Assembly (NCBI GenBank): GCA_947044405.1
Contig: CAMRHE010000035.1
Location: 9,645,501-9,709,500 of the forward strand
DNA length: 64,000 nucleotides
DNA from: Leptodactylus fallax
Lineage: Eukaryota; Chordata; Amphibia; Anura; Leptodactylidae
Reading direction: 5' to 3'
Shown here: positions 10,830-21,587 of the stretch, in pieces
Layout: the number at the start of each line of letters is the position of its first letter
Numbering within the stretch: position 1 is the first letter of the stretch
Program-made: the position numbers and the translations under genes
Notes under the pieces: model-generated
Seen by the model: only the letters and a program-made list of their open reading frames with translations
Database searches by the model: none
What the model was told of the DNA's origin: nothing

Positions 10830-11750
10830 GACCTCAGTAGAGGAGGGTTTGGAAGAGGAAAAGCCAGGAAGGCTCAGAGCAAGACTGCCAGGAGGATGTG
10901 GGCTTGAAGAGGAAGCTTCTCAGAGCATAAGTCCCAGTAAGACTGACCTCCGCAAAGAGAAGGTGGAGCCTCAAAAGGAGAGAAAAGGCCGACAGCAACT
11001 GGAGGAGGGTGGCTGCGCTAGGATGCCTCTGGTGGAGGAAACAGCTTCTTCCGCCTGTAGCCACAGAGATGAGGTAGGTAAGGCCTTACCAAAAAGCCGT
11101 CCCCGTTAATCCCGAGAGAAGGGAAGGGTCACAACCACCTACTAGAGGCGCATAAACGGATCCAAAAAGAACGATGGATCGCCACAGCATAGGCGGCCGC
11201 CTAGGCAGAACAGCGAACCGCTTCAGGGAAGCATCGCACCGGAACTGGAGGCGTTCAGGATTTGAGAAACAAGCAGCTGATAGCCCTGGTCTATGCCCAT
11301 GGAGTGGGCCAACACTGGAGAGACTCCTATGGAGCTGTTTAGCCCAGGAAATGCAGGCCTTGCTGACCGATAAGCCACAAAGGAAGGCCGCAGGGAAGAG
11401 CCAGCCGCTACGATGGCCGCCTTATGATGGCCGAGGGAGGCGGAGTTTGCTAAATGAAGGATAGTAGTATGGGAGAGCCTAGCTATCGCGGGTTCCACCG
11501 CGAGAGGCTCTGACCACTTGCAGACAAGCTTGTCTGGGGAAAAAAACAAAAAACAAAAAAAAAAAGACGTCCGACTTCCAGAGGAAGGCAGGGGACAGAC
11601 CAGGTGAAGCCATAGTTCCTTCAAGATATGGTCAACATCCCAAGTTTCGGGGAGGCCAGAGGAGGGAGGTGACTGTGGAGGAATGAGATGTCCTCTTGAG
11701 AAATAGCATCTGGGTCCTCGCAGAAATCTCAGTATCTCTGACCACATGGC
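10830..11750 (-). pseudogene. Probable gag relic of DIRS A
   Basis: This occupies the gag position between the leader and the reverse transcriptase. Minus-strand frames are open for 76-174 codons but in mixed phases, and I recognise no firm motif. The call rests on position within the element. Confidence 0.4.
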
Positions 11751-11944
11751 TGAGCTCCTGTGTAGCAGCGAATATATGCCTAGCTGATGCTCCGGATCGG
11801 AGTCAGAGGTGTCCCCAGTAGAAACAGACCGTGCAGGGGGTGGTTACGACTAGTATGGCATACACGCTAAAGACCACCTGAAAGAAAAAGAAAAACGATG
11901 TAAGACAAAGACCCGAGTTAGGTCGTGTCTGCATCCTAGGGACA

Positions 11945-12048
11945 CTAGGTTAAAACTGACTAGCACAGTGACTGTGAAGAGGGTATAGCCTGGAGGTGGA
12001 GCTGACGTCATTTGATATTCCTAGTGTCATCCTCCTAGTGGTATAACT
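11945..12048 (-). repeat. Right terminal repeat of DIRS A, truncated
   Basis: Pairs with the inner part of the left repeat. It also matches the family copy at 1-100 ('tattcctagt', 'cctcctagtgg'). It ends at about 12048 without the terminal block. Confidence 0.7.
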
Positions 12049-12054
12049 AAAAAG

Positions 12055-12151
12055 TACATCTAGCCCCGCAAAAAAAAAAAAACAAAAAAACCCCATAAAA
12101 TACAGGCAACATGTCATTTTGGCTGCACAGTTAACGCCGTAAAAACGAAGC

Positions 12152-12185
<34 letters not shown>

Positions 12186-12420
12186 TTTGAACAAATGCGC
12201 TTTTTCTCCAACCAGCCCATTATGAATTCTGAATTTTCAGCTTCCAAGTACATTGTACAGAATACTAAATGGTACCATTATGAAGAACAATTTGTCCCGC
12301 AAACATTAAGCCCTCATATGGCTCTGTGAACGGAAAAATAAAAAAAAGTTACGGGGTTTAGAAGGTAGAGATTCAAAAACGGAAAATGCCTCTGGTGGGA
12401 AAGGATTAATAGATTCTGCT
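12055..12420. repeat. Dispersed non-coding repeat, related to 15950-16420
   Basis: Words shared in order with the 16 kb copy are 'ataggcaacatgt/atacaggcaacatgt', 'cattttggctgcac', 'cattaagcc/cactcat.tggctctg' and 'aaaaagttacgg.gttt'. A long poly-A sits at about 12160-12183. A similar end occurs at 54430-54510. Confidence 0.55.
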
Positions 12421-12691
12421 GCAACAATTCCAAGGCAGTTGGACAATGCTGGATATTGCCATCTCTTTTTGCTGTAAAATTTATATAGAGGATTGGGTTC
12501 ACATTCTTTTGCCCAACATGGTGTATTCTCATTGATTTTATACTAGACCGTTTCAAATGTACATTCATTGATCTACAAGTGAAGACTACCTTGGTTAAAA
12601 GACAAAACAAATACAGTTTGCATGCCATGACACATTATAATTATATTTTTAAGAATTCCATCTAACTATAAAATATCTTAGAATAAATTAC
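12421..12691. other. Intron 7, left of exon 7
   Basis: No feature other than the exon 7 donor (GT at 12691-12690). Confidence 0.45.
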
Positions 12692-12822
12692 CTTGGAATA
12701 CTTTGTAGCTGCCAGAAAAATAAGACCACACAAGAGATTTTCACAATGCTCTTCAAATAAGCTTACATTTGTTAAGTTTTCTCCAATTAGATTTATATAT
12801 TGATGGGCATAAACAATTTGAC
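12692..12822 (-). CDS. MMS22L: MMS22L coding exon 7
   Basis: A 131-bp exon whose first two bases complete a Gly codon begun in exon 6 and whose end is in phase 0. The acceptor AG is at 12824-12823 and the donor GTAATT at 12691-12686. The translation reads QIVYAHQYINL, then ENLTNVSLFEEHCENLLC, ending in ATKYSK. The NLTN-SLFEEHCE-LLC block is a strong MMS22L signature. Intact, in frame with both neighbours. Confidence 0.95.
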
Positions 12823-12930
12823 CTACAAATACAAATAAATGCAACCTTAGTGTCAAATGTAAGATCAAAATCTTAATGAAATGAAAATCTTTTCATATAA
12901 CACCACAAGTAAGTTTCTTTGTTTTATCAT

Positions 12931-13110
12931 GACAGATCATAGATTGTAAGCTCTTGCACGCAAAGCCCTTAGTCCCATTGTGTGAATTGACTATTTCTTT
13001 GTAATGTATCTTTTTTGTCTGTACTTGAACCCTGCAATTTGTAAAGTGCTGTGGAATATGTGCTATATAAATAAAATGTATTATTACTATTATTATTAGA
13101 TATAACTGTT
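12931..13110 (+). mobile_element. 3' tail of an L2/CR1-type LINE
   Basis: Contains 'attgtaagctcttgc', 'tttgtaaagtgctgtggaat' and 'tatataaataaa', then a (TATTAT)n tail. This is the same 3' end as the LINE copies at 42320-44640 and 48490-49565. Only the non-coding tail remains. Confidence 0.75.
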
Positions 13111-13194
13111 ACCTTTCCCACCCTCATTTTCCCTTCACGCACAAGTTGGTAACCATACACTGTGAGAGTGCTTTGTTTCTTTTTTTTTTGTCTT

Positions 13195-13405
13195 GCGTCG
13201 TGGGTTCTGTGGCTGATTAGCTATGGAATCTGTGGTATGGTTGAGTAGGACGCTTATTTTTTCAGCATCCTACTTCAATCTTTACCTCTCATTGAAAACA
13301 ATAGTAGGTAAGGTAAGATTCATTGCAGAATTTGGCTCTGACTTTGAAGCAGAATCTGCCTCAAAAAATTAGCCCTAAATTCCGTTGAGTGCACATACCC
13401 TAAGA
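13195..13405. repeat. MITE (family M2, copy 2)
   Basis: Same order of words as the 6895 copy: 'gtaggacgcttattttttca', 'gcatcctac', 'cattgaaaacaa', 'cagaatttgg', and an end 'gcacataccctaag'. Confidence 0.6.
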
Positions 13406-13637
13406 AACCATACACAGGTTACCATTCCAACATCCTGTGTTCACATTTCTCCGGTTAGCAGTGTACAGACTGTACGTACATAAAGAATGCCAACTCCAAC
13501 CTCTCTGAGGAGAGGTACAAATTCAATTCAAGTCGAGTGAAAATGGACCAGGTTCTTCAGTTCAGGGTATTGGAACTACACTGTTCAAAACTTCTGACAA
13601 GTCAAAGACATTTTTTTAAACAGAAATTTTTATCCTT

Positions 13638-13922
13638 AAGGGTATGTTCAGATGGTGGAAAATGAAGAGGAATCTGAGGCGGACATCTGCCCAACCCTCA
13701 TCCTATTCAGAGGGCTGTCTTGATCCGCGGACTTTGTGGCTGAATCAGCCACGGAATCTGCGGCAACATCAAGCAGGACGCTTATTTTTTCAGCGTCCTG
13801 CTTTGATCTCTGCAACCCATTGAATACAATGGGAGGCAGAAACAGGGCAGAATCTGCCACTAATTTTGGGGGCGGAATCAGTCTTAAAATCAGCAGCAGA
13901 TTTCATTGCATGAACAGGCCCT
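13638..13922. repeat. MITE (family M2, copy 3) with terminal inverted repeats
   Basis: Begins 'agggtatgttcagatgg' and ends 'gcatgaacaggccct', imperfect inverted ends. The centre is a hairpin, 'gcaggacgctt' and 'agcgtcctgc' around a T-rich loop. It sits about 50 bp from exon 6 and holds no coding part. Confidence 0.7.
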
Positions 13923-13972
13923 AACACAGACAATCAACTTTTCCCATACCAGAAATATATATCAATAAATAC

Positions 13973-14066
13973 CTTGCATCTTCTCTCCCAAAATCTGCAA
14001 GATTTCCAAAATAGACCAATGTATATCCAGATGAAGATGAAGCAGATGCCAGGAAGCTGGTAGCAC
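13973..14066 (-). CDS. MMS22L: MMS22L coding exon 6
   Basis: A 94-bp exon, entry in phase 0, exit after one base of a Gly codon. The acceptor AG is at 14068-14067 after a T-rich tract and the donor GT at 13972-13971. The translation has PASWHLLHLHLDIHW followed by LEILQILGEKM, matching the MMS22L PPSWHLLHLHLDIHW motif. Two other frames are also open across the exon, but only this one matches the protein family and joins exons 5 and 7 correctly. Confidence 0.95.
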
Positions 14067-14069
14067 CTA

Positions 14070-14655
14070 TAAAAAAAATGCAAAAAAGCAAAAAAATAAT
14101 AGGTTCTTCTACCACACTGCTGATCAATATGTTTTTCAAAGTTGCATCTATTCCAAAATAACCCCTTAACACAAAGACACTTCTGGTCTCTAACATACAT
14201 ATTATTATTATGTAACTATACCAGGTCTAGACAATTGTTTTAGAGGTCTAGAATACAGAGCTTAAAACTAATATGCATATTAGAAAAATGCCAGCCAAGC
14301 AAAATAAACTGAATAATGAGTATGAAGACAAAATTCTCAATATTCAGCTGTGTCTTAGCCTTAAGACTAAGGCTGTGATCTGGTTCAGTAAAATTGCACA
14401 AGGTTCAGGAATTTCTACTGTAATATTGGTGCTAAAATGCACCCATATTGCTGTAGTGTGAAAGTGACCTAAAAGCTGAACTACCACTTCCTTCCACACG
14501 CGGTGCCACACCTCTGATAAAGTGAATAGTGCTCAGGTGCAATACCAGACACAACATCTTGATAGAAGTGGTACTGTTTATGGTGAAAGCAAGCATGTTT
14601 TTCCTAATATTGTACAACCCGTTCAATCTCAAATGATACAAACCCTGGCCTTGAC
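14070..14655. other. Intron 5 stretch without recognised feature
   Basis: Ordinary AT-rich intron. Short frames only. Confidence 0.4.
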
Positions 14656-15000
14656 TTAAAGGAGTTGTCCAGGATAAATAGAAATTCCTACACTAATCTA
14701 AATACCCTCCCCCACCTATTCAGTTAGGAAGGGCTAGTACTGGGTGGGATAGCTAGGGAGGGGGAGGAGTGAGAGGAAGATCGTGTGAGAGCCTACAACT
14801 ACCACAATGCATTGCATTAGCTAAGGCAGCAGGAAGCTACACCATGTAAACAAATGCAGAAGAATCCAGGTGTTCCCAGAGAAACCCAGAAATCACTCAA
14901 AACACTGCTAAAGATATTTGAGTGCACTTATTAACCCCCTTAATAGCACTAACAGACCGTTTTTAAAATAAGATTTTTTTGCCCGGAAAACCCCATTAAG
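14656..15000. repeat. TTAA-flanked MITE (family M3, copy 1)
   Basis: The ends are 'ttaaaggagttgtccagg' and 'gcccggaaaaccccattaa', inverted copies bounded by TTAA. A related copy in the opposite orientation begins at 47143. TTAA target sites are typical of piggyBac-like elements. No coding part. Confidence 0.65.
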
Positions 15001-15026
15001 ACATGTTACAAATATATTCAACAAAC

Positions 15027-15204
15027 CTTGCCATGATGTTGAATAGAAAACGTTCCAAGAATGTGGTTTGGGAGATCACTAAACCCTCCAATGTACAGGC
15101 TCAGCCCATGTAGTTCTTCTATCAGTTTGGAGGGAAGATGAGCATTCATTTCCTCATAGGGATGAACTAGTGAACCTTCTGTCTGCCTTGAGGAATCTAG
15201 AAAC
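15027..15204 (-). CDS. MMS22L: MMS22L coding exon 5
   Basis: A 178-bp exon whose first base completes an Arg codon from exon 4 and which ends in phase 0. The acceptor TTTTTAG ends at 15205 and the donor GTTTGT is at 15026-15021. The translation contains VHPYEEMNAHLPSKLIEEL, then HGLSLYIGGFSDLP. This matches the MMS22L block VHPYEALEAQLPS-LIDELHGLLLYIG. The last 15 or so residues are more divergent. No defect. Confidence 0.95.
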
Positions 15205-15700
15205 CTAAAAATATTGTTTTATTAAATAAGAGTGTTAATTTCTATTGTTTTATAATGAGATGGGTGTTAATCTACACCTGTCATGATGTCCCTAATGAGG
15301 TTTAAAGAAAAAAAAAGTGTCAGGATATCAAATACCAAAGGAGTTCTGAAAAGAATTTATCCAAGATCCACAGAATAAAGGATAAGTACCTGATTGGTAG
15401 GGGTCCGACTACTGAGAAACTCACCGATCCTGAGAAAGGGGGCATCCCTTCTCCCCCAATCCCCATTGAGAAATTCAGCATGACCACAGCTGTGTAATAG
15501 TACAGGACATGTCGGGTATTTAAATATGGTGGCAGACACCCAGCGCCAATGCCCGCGGTCAGTGCCCACACTGACCGCGAGCATTAAGGCCCCCATTTTG
15601 CTGGTGGTGCCACCATTTTGCTGGGAATTGCCAGCCCAGTTGCTATGACAGCAGTGAGCCTATACACACTGTGTATATAATATATATGTATATAAAAGAA
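15205..15700. other. Intron 4 stretch
   Basis: Positions 15375-15670 are compositionally richer in GC than their surroundings, with words ('ggtggtgccaccattttgct') that look like decayed repeat. No firm identification. Confidence 0.35.
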
Positions 15701-15704
15701 CTAA

Positions 15705-16074
15705 AAGTTTTAAATCACTCCCCTTTCCCTAGAATACATATAAAAATTACATATAAAAAGTTACAAATTACTGTGGAACACATACAAATTAGGAATCCCC
15801 GTGTCCAAAAACTTCTGGGTCTTCAAACTTCTAAAAATATTTTTCCTGTACAGTGAACGCCTTAGTGGGGAAATAAAAATTCAAGCGTGCCGAACAACCT
15901 TTTTTTTTGTGCTGTTTAGCCTTTGAATAAAAAGTGATCAAAGCAATAGACATTCCCCAAAATGATAAAAATAAACCTGGCCCCGCCACAGAAAAAAAAA
16001 GACACCCTATGCATCCCCATACACGGAAATATAAAAAAAAAATTACAGGTGTCAGAATATGGCGACTTTAAAAA

Positions 16075-16105
<31 letters not shown>

Positions 16106-16430
16106 TTTTTTTTTTTTTTTTTTTTAAGTTTTAGATTAAGGGGTTAAAATGGAAACTAAACTATATAAATGTGGTATCCCCAGAATCGTACCAACACATA
16201 GAATATAGGCAACATGTTATTTTAGCTGCAAGTCAACCTTTAAGAAAGTCCCACAAATGTACTTTTCCTCCAATTCAACCCAATTCTGGATTTTTTTTAA
16301 AGCTTCCCAGTAAACATTAAGCACTCATGTGGCTCTGCGAATTGAAAAATAAAAAAAGTTACGGAGTTTGAAAAAACGAAAATCAAAAAATTCCTTCGGC
16401 GGGAAGGGGTCAAAGCAAGATAAATATGTA
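15705..16430. repeat. Dispersed non-coding repeat with long A/T homopolymers
   Basis: 15710-15815 matches 8275-8375 and 16140-16410 matches 12090-12400, so one larger repeat unit probably underlies all of them. Poly-A then poly-T runs occupy about 16068-16125. Confidence 0.55.
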
Positions 16431-16477
16431 AATACATAACATCACTGTGGGAAGTTACTCTGAAAAATCATATCACT

Positions 16478-16853
16478 GAAGGAGCAACTAAAACATAACT
16501 TTTATTAATATTATATAAGCACATAAAGGCCAAAATAATTGAAAGACAACTCTAATACACACATTGTACCTAGTGCCTGAGACTGATGTTCTGCTGAGGA
16601 GGTCTATAGGCACCTTGTTGTACAACATATGACCTGAATGATACACATTTGTTTTAGTGGATGATATCTAGCTTTAGGAAAGTGGTAGCGGTGAAACAAT
16701 ATAGGGAGGGATCTCCCGCCTATTTTCCCACATTTATAATACCACCCCAACTACTTTATTTTATATGGTGTGGTGTATTTACCTTTCAATTACTTTGGCT
16801 TTTATGGTTTTATCTAATATTAATAAAAGCTATATTTTAGTTGCTCCTTCAGT
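16478..16853. repeat. Inverted repeat with 72-bp arms, probable snap-back Penelope-like terminus
   Basis: 'cactgaaggagcaactaaaa' at 16478 is answered by 'ttttagttgctccttcagtg' at 16834-16853. The arms run about 72 bp with few changes and include 'taataaaagc' near the end. Layout (an AATAAA-bearing 3' end also present as an inverted copy) is like the clearer Penelope-like insertions in this window. No endonuclease or convincing hammerhead core is visible, so the class is inference. Confidence 0.5.
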
Positions 16854-16892
16854 GATTAAGATTGAAAAAACTTTTACAAAAAAAGGACTCAC

Positions 16893-16980
16893 CTGTACAA
16901 AAATACTTTTACGTAATGTAAAAACTTAGTGCACTGGTTTCGGATTTCTTCAGCCTCATTGTGAATGTTATTTACTAGTC
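16893..16980 (-). CDS. MMS22L: MMS22L coding exon 4
   Basis: An 88-bp exon entered after one base of a Gly codon and left after two bases of an Arg codon. The acceptor TTTAAAG ends at 16981 and the donor GTGAGT is at 16892-16887. The translation contains IRNQCTKFLHYVKVFLY, matching the MMS22L motif IRQQCVLFLHYVKVFIFR. Intact. Confidence 0.95.
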
Positions 16981-16981
16981 C

Positions 16982-18540
16982 TTTAAAACAAAAAGACATT
17001 TTCCAAATTTAATGCATAAATAGCAAAGGCAATATTTCATAAAACCTTCTTCACAAAATGGCATCTCTTAAATCTGTGCTTTTGTTAAAGGGAGTCTGTC
17101 AGCAGGAAAATCGGTATCAAATTAATGTCAGTACCTTGTACGACTATTTCTACACTTATGAAAGATATCTTTCTTATTCTGCATTGCAGCTTCATTTTCA
17201 TGAAAATCTGCATTTTTAGCTGAAAAAGGTTTTAAGGGGGATCCTTCTTCTGCAAGGGATTCTTCCACATTGTCTGCATTTATGGTCAGTTATCTAAGGT
17301 GTGACAAAGTGGAAGATGTCTCTCAAGCAATGGGGGAAGTGAGGCTGAGCTGTCCAAAAGTTAGGGGTGGTTATTTGAAACAACAATCGAAGTGACATAT
17401 TCCACTTTGTATGCAATTAGGGCCAGAGTGAAAAGCGAGGCCCTTGCAGGAAGAGAAACACCCTAAGGCTAAGGCCCCACATTGCAGAAAAGCTGCTTTT
17501 TGTGTTGAAAATTTTGCTGTGGTTTCGTGAGCCAAAATCAGGAGTGGATACAGAAGAAGGGAGAAGAGCTTCCTAGATATTTTCCATTCCCTCTATAGCC
17601 ACTACTAGGTTTGGCTTAAAAAAAAAAAAAAAAAAAAATTGACTTTGACTGCGCTGTATTCCTGAGCATGAGTTCACCCCTTGCAGAATACAGCACATGG
17701 TACAACAAAACGTCACATTAGGTAGCTCTCTTCATCTGGGCGTTTTCCACATACCACATGGCTGCATATTGCCAGGTGGTAGAATTCTTTACTGTACCAA
17801 TTAGAGCTGTAGAGGTGGGACCAATTTTGGGTGGAGTCAGAGTTGAAAAAAAAGTTACCTATTCCAACTTCAAAACAAAATAATTATTTCTAATTATATT
17901 ATACAATTATTGACATTGTATAATGAGTTAGATGCATAGTTTGCTGCATATTTACGATAACAGGAATTCAATCTAGATTTTTAATGAATTAAGAAGAGTT
18001 TTATTGCTTCTGAACGACCATGGCCGTCAGCCATTTATGAAGAAGATGTTTGAATCAGGTTGTGGAAAAATAGGAGTCAGAGTTGGTGGTTTGACCTACT
18101 GACTTTACAGTTCCTGGTACCAATCTAAACACAATATTAAGTTCACACATGTCTGCAATCATTTATACCAATAGTGTAGGTGTGTCTTAGGACATTAGAT
18201 ATTTGTCACTATATATGGATAAATCAAGCATAGATTATACCCAGGACACAACCTTTTGTACCAAGAAAGAAGTGAATGGCAACTGTAATAATATACACTG
18301 TATATAATTAACTCTATTTGACCCATTCACATGAATATTCTAACTTATGATATTTAACACTGTGACATCTCCAAATTCCCTCTACTCTACTCACATGGTA
18401 GAGCAAGTCATACAACAAAGTTGGAGCGTTGGTAGGGAAGGCTTAGGAATGACAGGGGATCCATTTGTATAACATAAGGATGTTTATTCAGTGCAGGCAA
18501 TACATTTTTTTATTTTTTTTTTTTAAAAACAAACACTTAC
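16982..18540. other. Intron 3
   Basis: About 1.56 kb without recognisable coding sequence. 17088-17120 ('gggagtctgtcagcaggaaa') and 17465-17490 ('taaggccccacattgcag') resemble MITE ends of types common in this window. The latter word is also at 30445-30465 in inverted form. Poly-A at about 17619-17638. Confidence 0.45.
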
Positions 18541-18593
18541 CAAAGTCAAATGAAATGGATTGTGTTAAGCCTTCAAGTGCACCTATTTTTTGC
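18541..18593 (-). CDS. MMS22L: MMS22L coding exon 3
   Basis: A 53-bp exon. One base completes an Arg codon from exon 2, 17 codons follow, and one base is left for Gly with exon 4. The acceptor TTTTTTAAG ends at 18594 and the donor GTAAGT is at 18540-18535. It translates as QKIGALEGLTQSISFDF, aligning with the MMS22L segment after the 'HLFRQQ' motif. This segment is not strongly conserved. The call rests mainly on exact phase compatibility on both sides and canonical splice sites. Confidence 0.88.
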
Positions 18594-18594
18594 C

Positions 18595-18955
18595 TTAAAA
18601 AAATAAAAATAAAAAGAGAATAACATGTACCAGCCTAATTAAAGTTTATTCAGGCATAATCAGACCACAATGGGGCAAGAAATCTCATCCCGACACCTGG
18701 TCAAATAACCCAGACTAGCTGCATCATAGGAATCTATATCGCAGCTAGACTTGGTCATTAGATCAGCGGTAAGAACATGATTTGCTGCAGTGGGTTTAGT
18801 CAACATTCATATACTGTTTATGGTCACCTCAGAAGAACAAATAAAGACTAGCGCCTGCTCTCAAGTTCACATTTTGCATTAAACCGCACCTGTCATTTTA
18901 TTCAATTCCACAGGATAAGCTGCTGTGTGTACATGAACAGTAATACTATTAGGGT
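18595..18955. other. Intron 2 stretch without recognised feature
   Basis: Nothing recognised beyond an A-rich start. Confidence 0.4.
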
Positions 18956-19295
18956 ATGATAATTATAGGAACTTCAGACTGCAAATGAGGTTATGTATCA
19001 CTTGTTTTATTTATCACCGATCCGGTGTTCAAGTAACAGGCACATTTATAGAGATATCCGAACACCCTATACAGTAGAGACTGTTAGGATGAATGTTTTC
19101 GGCCTAAGTATGGCCTTCTTCAGACTCTCAGACTCCAGTGGGAGGGGGGGACGGGACGGGACAGAAAAACAGTCCACCGGCCAAAATAAAGGTTAATAAA
19201 CCGGGTATGCAGCTATATGATGGCGGGGTTCCGCATAAGATAGTAATGATACATATCCTCATTTGGAGTCTGAAGTCCCTATAATTATGATACGG
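18956..19295 (-). mobile_element. Snap-back Penelope-like terminus (PLE-B)
   Basis: About 48 bp at 18956-19003 is present in inverted form at 19244-19292 ('tataggaacttcagactgca' against 'ggagtctgaagtccctata'). Read on the minus strand the order is: hammerhead-like core (19123-19097), about 85 bp, ATAAATAAA (about 19012-19004), then the terminal 48 bp. This is the same order seen in PLE-A and the two insertions near 58 kb. No protein remains, so the assignment is from architecture. Confidence 0.6.
19097..19123 (-). ncRNA. Hammerhead-ribozyme-like core in PLE-B
   Basis: On the minus strand CTGAAGA (19123-19117) fits the consensus CUGANGA. Stem II is GGCC (19115-19112) paired with GGCC (19104-19101) around a short loop and extended by flanking A/T, then GAAA (19100-19097). 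Core blocks and stem II are perfect. Stems I and III and the cleavage position were not established. Confidence 0.6.
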
Positions 19296-19367
19296 ACAGG
19301 TTGGGATCCTACTTCCTTACTCCTGAAGAAATATATCTAACCACGTGCTACACCACACTCCTACCTA

Positions 19368-20492
19368 TTAGGGTATGTTCACACTGAGTTTTTTACAGAA
19401 TGATTTTCAGGAGGAATCCGGCTCAAAAAAAATGTTTCCTATCCATTTCAATGGGTATCAGTAGAAGTATTTTTTTTTTTTTTATCTCTAGCTGAAAAAA
19501 AAAAAAAAAAAAAAAAAAAACGCAAAGCGGTTTTTGCAAAAACGCATCAAAAATCGCAAGCGTTTTTGTTTAAAGTTTTCAGGTCCATACAGTGTGCTGG
19601 AGCAAAAAAAACGTGTTAATGAAGGGTTACACAATATTATTATATGAAAGACCAAATGTTTATATTTGTCTGTCAAATAAGCCAATTTGATGACTCAGCT
19701 AAGAGACTCTGGTTTGCCCAATGTAGACTTTGCACAACCTTGAAAATTTGGTCAAAGTATTGAAGTATTGAGTATTTATTGAATTACAATAAAATGGGAC
19801 ATTTATACATATCATTAGGCTGTATGACTGTGTCCAAGGACCTGTGATCTATGTTTGTTTTATTAATTAGGTTTTCACAGAAGGCATTCTGCAGAATTTG
19901 GTCTGCATATCAAATTGCTACAACAATTGCAACAAAAACCACGTCAAAAACAACATCATGTATTTAAAAAAACAAAAAAAACAAACAAAAAAAACCCCAC
20001 ACATTTTCTAGTTCCTGAAGCAGATTTTTTTCAGCCTGCAAAAAAACTGTATGAACATACCCTTGTACTGTCATTCTACGACTTACATTACGCAATTTTT
20101 TTTCTTTTTTAGAAGTGTTCCCCACTACATTTTGTATCGGGAAATTGCTTTCCTGGCTGAGCTGGTGGGTGGAGATTAGCTGACTCACAGTGCACACACT
20201 AGGTAGAGGATGAATCTGCTCTGTAAGGGTATGTTCATATGGAATTTTTTGCAAGCTGAAAAAATCTGCTTCAGGAATTAGGAAACGTTTTTTTTTTACA
20301 TGATGTGTTTTTGCCGCGTTTTTTTTTGCTCCAGTACACTGTATTGACCTAGAAGCTTTTCTTTGAAAACCGGAAACCGCGTCAAAAAACCGTGTCGCAT
20401 TTTTTCCACCTCCCATTGACTTTAATTGGTTTTTCCAGGCGGAATCCGCCTGAAGATAGGTCAAAAAACTCTGTGTGAACACAGCCTAACAG
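19368..20492. repeat. Cluster of three related MITEs (family M4)
   Basis: Ends of the type 'agggtatgttcacactgag' (19372), 'gaacatacccttg' (about 20053), 'aagggtatgttcatatgga' (20226) and 'gtgtgaacacagcctaac' (20473-20490) mark two or three neighbouring copies in alternating orientation. Shared inner words are 'cctgaagcagattttttt', 'ctccagtacactgtattgac' and their complements. No coding part. Confidence 0.55.
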
Positions 20493-20632
20493 TCTCTCTT
20501 TTAAATAAGAAACTGTCCTGGGATCCTGTGCAGGACATAAGAACAATTGAGTACTTCTCTGTTTATGTTACTAAACTGCTTTGGATGTGATAGAACCTAC
20601 AGTTCAATAGATGCACAAAAAAATGTCTGTAC

Positions 20633-20758
20633 CTGAGCAATCCAAACAAGAGATTGGTTGATTCTATAAGGGCAGTTTCAGTCACCCATTGAAAGCCAAA
20701 AATCTCTACTGTGTCAGTCTCATAGTCAGTCGGAGACGGATCAAGCTTCAACAAGAGC
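20633..20758 (-). CDS. MMS22L: MMS22L coding exon 2
   Basis: A 126-bp exon. Its first base completes the Arg codon from exon 1 and its last two bases begin an Arg codon finished by exon 3. The acceptor ATGTAG ends at 20759 and the donor GTACAG is at 20632-20627. The translation contains LKLDPSPTDYETDTVEIFGF, then QWVTETAL. This is the best conserved stretch of the N-terminus (mammalian: DTVEIFGIQWVTETAL) and was decisive for recognising the gene. Intact. It is 25.5 kb downstream of exon 1. Confidence 0.97.
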
Positions 20759-20829
20759 CTACATGAAAAATAAATTATTACACATACAACGTTATATTAA
20801 ATGTATGAATCATACAAAAACATATAACA

Positions 20830-21050
20830 ACAGCTGATGCTAGGTTTGACGCTTGGGGACCCAAAAAATGGAAACCCAATCCGCTTAAAAAGCAGTGACC
20901 TGTGGACCCCATAGACTATAATGGGTTTCCACCAGAAAAATGCGGAGAGAAAAGTCCTGCTTGCAGGACTTTTCTCTCTGCATTTTTCAAGTGGAATGGG
21001 GAACAGAATCCTCAAACGGTCAGCAATCACAGATGTGAACCCAGCCCGAT
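20830..21050. repeat. MITE with central hairpin (family M1, copy 2)
   Basis: 'gcggagagaaaagtcctgc' at 20942 is immediately followed by 'ttgcaggacttttctctctg', a near-perfect 20-bp hairpin. Flanks share words with copies at 6146 and 44938, such as 'gactataatgggtttcc' and 'gtgaacccagcc'. Confidence 0.65.
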
Positions 21051-21587
21051 ATATGCTTTAATTATGCTTGAAGGGTTGATGCCTTAGGCCAGTGCTCCAC
21101 AATAACTTTTTGCACTTTCACGTGCTCAGAAGGACACACTGCAATAGCACATTTAATATGGTAATATAGGACTACATACCTCAACAATTTCACGATTACG
21201 CAAAATCTAACAGTTAAAACAACTGAATACTTACATGTTCAATTACACTGCAACTTATCACACTATTTTAATAGTACTATAAATCATTATGGAGTCCTGA
21301 AAGTATTACATTTTCAAATTTAGGGTCAGTTTATTCATGACTTTCAACAATTACCCAACATATCTTTATCTTGTTGACACATTGCACATGCACTGAACCG
21401 ACAGCCTACTAAGGATAACCATACAAATAAGACAAAATTGTGGAATTGTTTGAGTCACGTTTTGACCGTTCTAGCACATGATGTATGTGTGGCTGTTGGG
21501 TTAATTCACTCAATCTTGCACTCACCCTTCACTCAGGCTGAAAATTAGCCAAAAATCACACCCAATACAGTGCATACATTCCAAATA
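21051..21587. other. Intron 1 stretch without recognised feature
   Basis: No gene or repeat recognised. Confidence 0.4.

Larger units (their letters stand above)
8391..12050 (-). mobile_element. DIRS-type retrotransposon A, decayed
   Basis: The left inverted terminal repeat (8391-8530), an internal complementary region (about 8630-8680), a tyrosine recombinase relic (8770-9574), a reverse-transcriptase relic (about 10000-10811) and a gag relic (about 10830-11750) lie in minus-strand order gag-RT-YR, as in DIRS elements. The right terminal repeat (about 11945-12048) pairs with the left one ('ctgactagcacagtg', 'atagcctggaggtgg'). It lacks the outermost 'gctgtgtcccccaatga' block, so it is truncated. 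It lies in MMS22L intron 7 in sense orientation. DIRS elements integrate circular DNA through a tyrosine recombinase and make no target duplication, and none is seen. Confidence 0.85.

Noticed and set aside
10663..11109. 148-codon plus-strand frame in DIRS A
   Set aside because: Purine-rich antisense shadow of the decayed gag/polymerase; no motif.
13934..14200. Alternative open frames across MMS22L exon 6
   Set aside because: Three frames are open here, but only one matches the protein family and fits the phases of exons 5 and 7.
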